Assembly (NCBI GenBank): GCA_030544215.1 | Contig: JARZZO010000008.1 | Coordinates: forward strand, 32,899,614-32,963,613 | Reading direction: 5' to 3' | Origin: Zantedeschia hybrid cultivar | Lineage: Eukaryota; Streptophyta; Magnoliopsida; Alismatales; Araceae | Length of the DNA: 64,000 bases | Part shown: in pieces, positions 58,661-64,000 of the stretch | Position numbering within the stretch: the first letter of the stretch is position 1 | How the letters are laid out: every line of letters starts with the position of its first letter | Position numbers and translations under genes: made by a program | The notes under the pieces: generated by a model | What the model was told of the DNA's origin: nothing | The model's input: the letters and a program-made list of their open reading frames with translations, nothing else | The model's database searches: none

Positions 58661-58941
58661 TTTGAAGACATTCTTCAGAATCCCTTAGCTTGTCTGAATG
58701 CGAGGAACATGATAATCTCATAGCATCTTATATACCAGATATCGGACTATCTGACAACATATTTTAGACGTACAGAGAAAATAAAACGATTAGCAGATAA
58801 TTCTTATTAATTCAGACATGGACTTTTATCTTGAATTAACTCCTACTATTTTTTGATGGATTATATAACCCTCAGATATACAGAATGGGAGACTCCGATG
58901 GTCTCTTAGCGGGGATCAAAATCTCACTGACTCGTATTACA

Positions 58942-59483
58942 GCCTTGTAGATAGCACAACAAACTGCAATACAATCAGAGAACACCCATCTCATGAGACT
59001 TGCAACTCCTTGCAATATCTGATCATACTTCTGTCCTCAGAGATATAAAGGCCTTGTGGATAGCACAACAAGTCATTAAAGTCTAATCTAAGCTTTACCA
59101 TTGTTATGTAATGGGTATAGATTAGTATGCAGTCCTCGTGGATAGCACAACAAAACTACACCTTTCCTTTACCCCATTTAAAGGCATCTTATGCCATAAC
59201 TTTAGTCCCTCCTCCCAATTAGATATGCCTTATGGATAGCACAATAAATCCACCTAAAGTGATTTGAGTCCTACAACTATAACTATGGAGGACCACGCAG
59301 AACGTTCTTAACGACTCACGCTACAGCTTAAACTTTAAAATGAAGGATTTAATAAGTTTTAAGTTCGTCTCATCCTAGGTGATAGTATATAAGTATATCG
59401 CATATATAAAACTTGATTCATAATCAAACAAATAAACATATGCATCAATATGCATGTCAATTATATGGTCATGGATAGCACGA
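58942..59483 (+). repeat. Array of CCTTGTGGATAGCACAACAA motifs
   Basis: Copies near 58942, 59050, 59132 and 59226, and a weak one near 59467. Spacing of the first four is 80-108 bp. The 20-bp core is conserved and the DNA between is not. Three related copies lie at 31193-31386. Confidence 0.7.
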
Positions 59484-60143
59484 CGATTAACTGGAGCCAT
59501 ATAGTTAATCATCACAATTATATCATTTGAACATGCAAACACATAGGGTGTAGTGATTTCATCTCCTGACACTTTCCTTATTGCACTTGTCGATCATCCT
59601 CACTCTGACTCGACTAACGCGTTCAATTACAATTAATAAAAAACTTGAAACAACTTTCAAATATACATTAAATGTAAGAGAAGACCTTATGGTCAAGTAC
59701 AATTGAGGAGAGACGTAGAAGTACATTGGAATAAAAGAGAGGGAGGCACGCATGTCTTATTAATTAATAATTAATTAATACACAATCTAATCCATAAAAT
59801 TCGGCAAACACATATATCATCACATGATAAAATGCATCAAGTGCATGTCTATTACCACCATAAATTTTAACTATACACACATGATAGAGCACATCACATG
59901 AAGACTAAAATTTTGAAAATAGATAATTCTGGTTTTTTCAAAATCAAAGTTCTCATAAAAAATTCGATATTTGAATTTTTCTAAATTCTCATTTTCTAAA
60001 CAAACTTTAAATCCAATTTAAAAGCATTCAAGAACACATCATATGTGCATACAAAAACTGAAATAAATTTCTATAAAAGTTCCATGCAAAATTTAGAACA
60101 ATTCTAAATGAATTAATCTAACTCTTATATTAATAATTACTAT

Positions 60144-60472
60144 CTTAACAATATTAGTTAAACAAACCCCAAATAAAAATAAATTAATCTAACACTTAGA
60201 TTAATTACCACTCCCTTAACAACTGTTATTAAGAGTTCCTCAAAGTAAAAAGATATATAATCAAAATAAGTTAATTTCTAGACAATGCCTGTTTATAAAT
60301 TAACAAGGTAAATCAATCCCTTAAACAACACTTGTTAAGTGATTCACAATATTAAATGCTCTCTCAACAACTTTTGCTAAGAAATTATTTAATAAGAAAT
60401 ATTTTCTTAACAACCCTTGTTAAGAAGACCTTGAGGTGATATTATTTCTATAACAACCTTTGTTAAAGAAAT
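60144..60472. repeat. Array of CTTAACAAC / TTGTTAAG palindromes
   Basis: Six imperfect palindromes at about 60144, 60215, 60320, 60361, 60406 and 60446, each some 19-25 bp long with almost no spacer. The best is CTTAACAACCCTTGTTAAG at 60406-60424. Confidence 0.7.
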
Positions 60473-60560
60473 AATAATTTAAAATGACCTCAATAATAAA
60501 AACCTTTTAGCTTTATTTTTTAAACCATTTTAAAAATTAAAATTGACTCCTTTTGTTTTA

Positions 60561-61120
60561 ATTACACATATTTTAGAAGGGGGGTTGCTGGCTGGAGCAA
60601 CCTAGGCCCTCTGCCCTAGCTCAAGCGCCGTCGGGCTCGCCCCCCTCCCATACCCCTGCAACTGCAGGCGGTAGCTGGAGGAGGGAAGATAGCATCGAGT
60701 GCCGCAGTGCCTGCACCAGCAACGACGGTTGTGGCGGGTCGGCCATCGAGGTCAAACCCCTTCCTCTCCTCGCCCTCTGTCTGTAGCATGTGACCGCAGG
60801 TGGAAGAAGAAAAGGGGGGACGCCGGCGCCGCAGGGCATCTTGCCGCCCCTACCCGGGATGGTGGTGACTGGCCGGCTCCGCCGACACCACCAACCCCAC
60901 TAGCGGTGCTCCAGCGCCCCTCCCCCAACCTCCCCAATCGCATGAAATCCCATAAAAAAACTTTTCAAAAATTTTCTTTTCTGAATACCGTTTCTTGCAA
61001 AATTATTTGGGGATTTAAGATCGATTCATCACCACATGTCATTTTGCATCACAAAGATCGAATCTCTAGCATGGATTTTATCCATAAATTCATTTTGAAA
61101 CACCGAAACAAATTGAAGTG
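60561..61120 (-). other. Copia leader with GC-rich island
   Basis: Lies between the primer site at 61121 and the AT-rich block. 60590-60930 is strongly GC-rich, unlike its surroundings, and gives long frames on both strands without any known motif. I do not call a gene. Confidence 0.4.
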
Positions 61121-61139
61121 GAACCTGGCTCTAATTCCA
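61121..61139 (-). other. Primer-binding site (initiator Met tRNA type)
   Basis: On the minus strand TGGAATTAGAGCCAGGTTC, the Copia primer site with two mismatches by eye, one base after the LTR end CTAACA. It proves that the LTR at 61141 is a 5' LTR of a minus-strand element. Confidence 0.8.
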
Positions 61140-61140
61140 C

Positions 61141-62280
61141 TGTTAGAATCGGGGCGGGACGACGAAGAACGTAGCAGAAACGGACGATATAAATCGATCC
61201 CGCCTATCCCCCAATCCGTTTCGAACAAAATAAAAACAAACATGTGATTGAACATTCCCGTGCATGGATTTGAATCCGCGTACGTGTCGGTTCTATTGAG
61301 GCGATGCCGCTAGCCATACAAGCATCCAACCTCCAATGGTATCCATGCGATCATCATCGATGGTTCGTCCTTACTCCCTAGTTTGAGCCAGCATGCTCAC
61401 TGAAGACTCTTTGCCGCAACGGAGCCCACAGCATGTGGGCAGAGTTTCTCGACAGTCGAACATCGTGTGCAGTAGAGATAGGGAAGAAACTGGCATCCCG
61501 AACAAGGCGCCTAGAGGAGGAGGAGAGAGAGGGGGGTGGCCAACATGGAGAAGCCCCGGAGCTTGGCCTAGTGTTTCGTCATGGCATATATTTATATGTA
61601 GTCACCACAACCTTTCATAAAAGTCGCTGAATTAATGTAAAACCCACTAAAAACACCACCAATTGAGAATCTTTGTGCATATGACCCTCTAGGCCATTTA
61701 CCAATTCGATTTTTGGCATCTTAAGTCCAATAACACTTTATTGACTTACAGTAATTAATTAATATCTCATATTTAATTAATTACTTAATTGAATTAACAT
61801 CTCATGTAAATTCGGTCGGACTTCTGATTAAGTTAGGTACCGAGCAACACCGCATGATCAAGGAAGGTAATGGGGTTCAGCAACTCACTTATGGAATTTT
61901 TATGTCCATAGTTACCATGTGACTCTAATACTTTATACATACAATACTCTCAAGTTAACCTAGGGCATGATCAATTGTCAAATCCTAGATGGTCAACTCA
62001 CTTGATCATATGCCACTATACAATATCAGAAAACACTTTTCCTGATATTATGTCCACTTTGGTCAAAGACCCTTGCGCATATTTCCTAGGGCATTCTCTG
62101 TCTACTTGCCTGAGAACAAATGATCTCCTATTTAACACACATTCATCTTCGAAGGTCTTCCACTGGATCCGATCTTTAGTATTAAGAATCTTGTGGAATG
62201 GGATTCGTAAGCCAAGGTGAAAGCTCAAAAGTCTACCGACAAAACGTCTTTGGCGTCTCAGATCCAAGCACCAACCAAAG
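61141..62280 (-). mobile_element. Copia 5' LTR, minus strand, truncated
   Basis: Matches the reverse of 15932-17118 and 47340-48280: 'gaccctctaggcc', 'gagcaacaccgc', 'gtctcagatccaagcacc'. The CCCTGGCCAGGG site is worn to 'ctttggtcaaag' near 62059. Homology stops at about 62280 in U3, so the TGTTAG end is missing. Confidence 0.7.
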
Positions 62281-64000
62281 ACATCTAAATATGGCCATAC
62301 AAATGTGACAATGATGTAATAGTGAGCATAATATGAGCATAGATTTAGAAATTCAATTAGCTAAGTGCCACATATAAGTCCAAATACATATTTTTATATA
62401 CAAACTAGTCACTTAAAGAGTCAACATGGTCATATAGATGAATAATCAAATTAAAACTGATGCCAATAGGTTACTAGACAGAAAAATAAGCCCCAATAAT
62501 TTTCTTAAAATTTTCGAATAAGTAAACATATTTTCTAGGTATTGAACCTATTTTTTGAAGCAAAAAATTAAATAAATAGGTTAAAAAACAGTAAAAATAT
62601 TAAAAAAATAGCCAAACTTGGCTAACATAACAAATATACCAAATGAAACATGTGAACAAAGTTTCAAACAATTTGGACATCAAATAAGCGAATTAGAGTA
62701 TTGAGTTGCATATGAAGAACTAGAATGAATTTTGCCAATTGAATAAATAGTAGAATAATTATAAATAAATTTTCAAAAAATATAAAATTTGGCAAACTCT
62801 TAGCGTTCATCAAAAGAACATGTTAGACAAAATATCAGGCCATTTGAATCTCAAATTAATGAAATAGGGCAAATCCAAGTTCAGCATGAACTCTAAAACT
62901 AACAGCATAAAACTCAGTTGAAACGCATCCTGCACGGTGGACATCTTTTACAAAACATGTCGAGAGTCTAAAACGTGAATTAACAAATCAATTTGAGGCT
63001 AATTAAGAAAATATAAATCGCGTTTAGTCGAGGAGACGCGCTTTAATAGGCGTCCACTAAGTCAGTTGCCTTTTAAACAAAATTTCCAAAACTTGCATAT
63101 TCCATGGATTTGGTCAAAAATTAATGAAATAAAGTGAAAATTGAGATCATGTATAGATAGAATATTGTTTCAAAAATCATATTTGACCACTTTTAAAAAT
63201 TAAAACAAAACTTTTATTTTAATATTAAATAATCACTTGATAAGTTGTCATAGCCTACCTTTAGAACACGAAGAACCAATCTCAAGTCGAAGCTCCCTTT
63301 ACAGCTACCCATGATTTCTCCCTTGTCTAAACTCATTTCCACGTACACAAAGCTTCCAAAGACACCATCCATGAATTAGAATTAAATCATAAAAGAATTA
63401 ATTAAGAAAGATATTCTTTCTCTCTAAAGAAACAATATGTTCTTACTTTAAACTTGGAGTTGTGTGCAAGGAGACTTATGCACTATCCCAAGACTATATT
63501 TATACATCTTCTCATTCCTAATAATACGTAAATCAAGCTCCTTTCATTGTAGAGTTGAAGTCCAACAGATGGAGTCTTGATCAACAAGTAAAGTGAAAAT
63601 GTTTGCAACTAGGGACCCAAATTTATGTACACAGTGAGTTTGCTTAACTAATACTCCTTGAATTCGACTCTCTTAATGTCTAAATTAGCTAAAGGCTCTG
63701 CAGACAAAGTTATATTACTTTATATCTTATTTTCAATCATATTTACTATGCACATTTTGAAATTTTGTGCACGAAATTATCACAACTGCAATATGATGTC
63801 ACACATATTATAGAGCCCTAAATTTGATTGTATTGGAAACCAACTAATTTCCTAATTGAGACACTAATGAGCTTATTGGATCTGTTTTAACTTAACTAAT
63901 GACTTTTCTATTCTAAATATATTATTATATTATTAAATAAATATTAAACATATTAAAATTATTTTAATCTATTATTTAATTTAACTAGGCTCAATAAATC
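62281..64000 (-). other. LTR-like AT-rich region, unassigned
   Basis: It contains three 32-bp palindromes and, about 420 bp to the right of them, a minus-strand TATA-like TATAAATATAG (63494-63504). No coding was recognised. It breaks the Copia LTR at about 62280 and may be the LTR of another element, but I found neither terminus. The last 400 bp hold nothing I recognise. Confidence 0.35.
62919..63075. repeat. Palindrome array, three units
   Basis: Units at 62919-62950, 63014-63045 and 63044-63075. First spacing 95 bp, then two units sharing two bases. Spacers ctgcacggtg, tagtcgagga, cactaagtca. Arms more worn than elsewhere (GACATCTTTTA, GTTGCCTTTTA). Confidence 0.75.

Larger units (their letters stand above)
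58661..60560. other. AT-rich noncoding block with two motif arrays
   Basis: No gag-like coding is readable although gag would be expected here, so this is probably an insertion or a long LTR. It contains the GGATAGCACAACAA array (58942-59483) and the CTTAACAAC array (60144-60472). Neither a clear TG...CA boundary nor a target duplication was found. Confidence 0.4.

Noticed and set aside
60699..61247. 182-codon plus-strand frame in GC-rich island
   Set aside because: It runs across the Copia primer site and into the LTR, and no domain is visible; open by composition.

Overview
This window is nuclear DNA from a flowering plant. I see no intact host gene; almost everything that can be read is LTR retrotransposon, layered element inside element. 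Evidence for a plant nucleus: Ty1/Copia and Ty3/Gypsy gag-pol remnants of plant type (Athila-like and Tat-like), solo LTRs with 5-bp target duplications, initiator-Met-type primer sites, strongly AT-rich spacers and CpG decay. The species cannot be named from the sequence alone; a dicot or basal angiosperm seems likely.

Layout. 1-2149: 3' end and 3' LTR of a Gypsy family that recurs here (called family A). 2150-5500: decayed minus-strand Copia cut by that LTR. 5501-7107: Copia 5' LTR plus primer site. 7535-9480: probable LTR of another element, with a TCGATTA-type motif array. 9948-10352: doubtful LRR-like fragment. 10218-18576: a 1.65-kb direct duplication on either side of a truncated Athila-like Gypsy body; the right copy contains a solo Copia LTR with TSD GCAAC. 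19290-27184: a second family A copy (minus) butted against the 3' end of a plus-strand one. 27185-31169: plus-strand Copia with its 3' LTR. 31415-57203: one minus-strand family A element of about 26 kb with TSD CTATC on both sides. Inside it lie an opposite-orientation family A copy (36900-44119), a Copia LTR (44938-48701, TSD GTTTC) that itself holds another LTR-like insertion (45118-47331), and a solo Copia LTR (49580-51165, TSD CCTAT). 57209-62280: minus-strand Copia pieces and a 5' LTR with primer site. 62281-64000: another LTR-like region.

Family A encodes gag with GDANAP repeats, a DTGAS-type protease, a G-patch, an unrecognised domain of roughly 230 residues, then RT, RNase H and integrase. 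I assign it to the Tat side of Ty3/Gypsy by inference.

The most striking structure is not a gene. A 32-bp imperfect palindrome, two inverted 11-bp arms (consensus TRAAWSGCGTC and its complement) around a spacer that is always 10 bp but varies in sequence, occurs 42 times by my count. It sits upstream of the TATA box in family A LTRs at about 88-bp spacing, in the family A leader RNA, eleven times in the unrelated nested insertion at 45118-47331, and three times near 63 kb. Other LTR-like regions in the window carry different palindrome or motif arrays (TAATCGATTA-like, CTTAACAAC/TTGTTAAG, CCCTGGCCAGGG). Conserved arms, fixed spacing and free spacer sequence suggest sites for a dimeric DNA-binding protein or RNA hairpins used by several element families.
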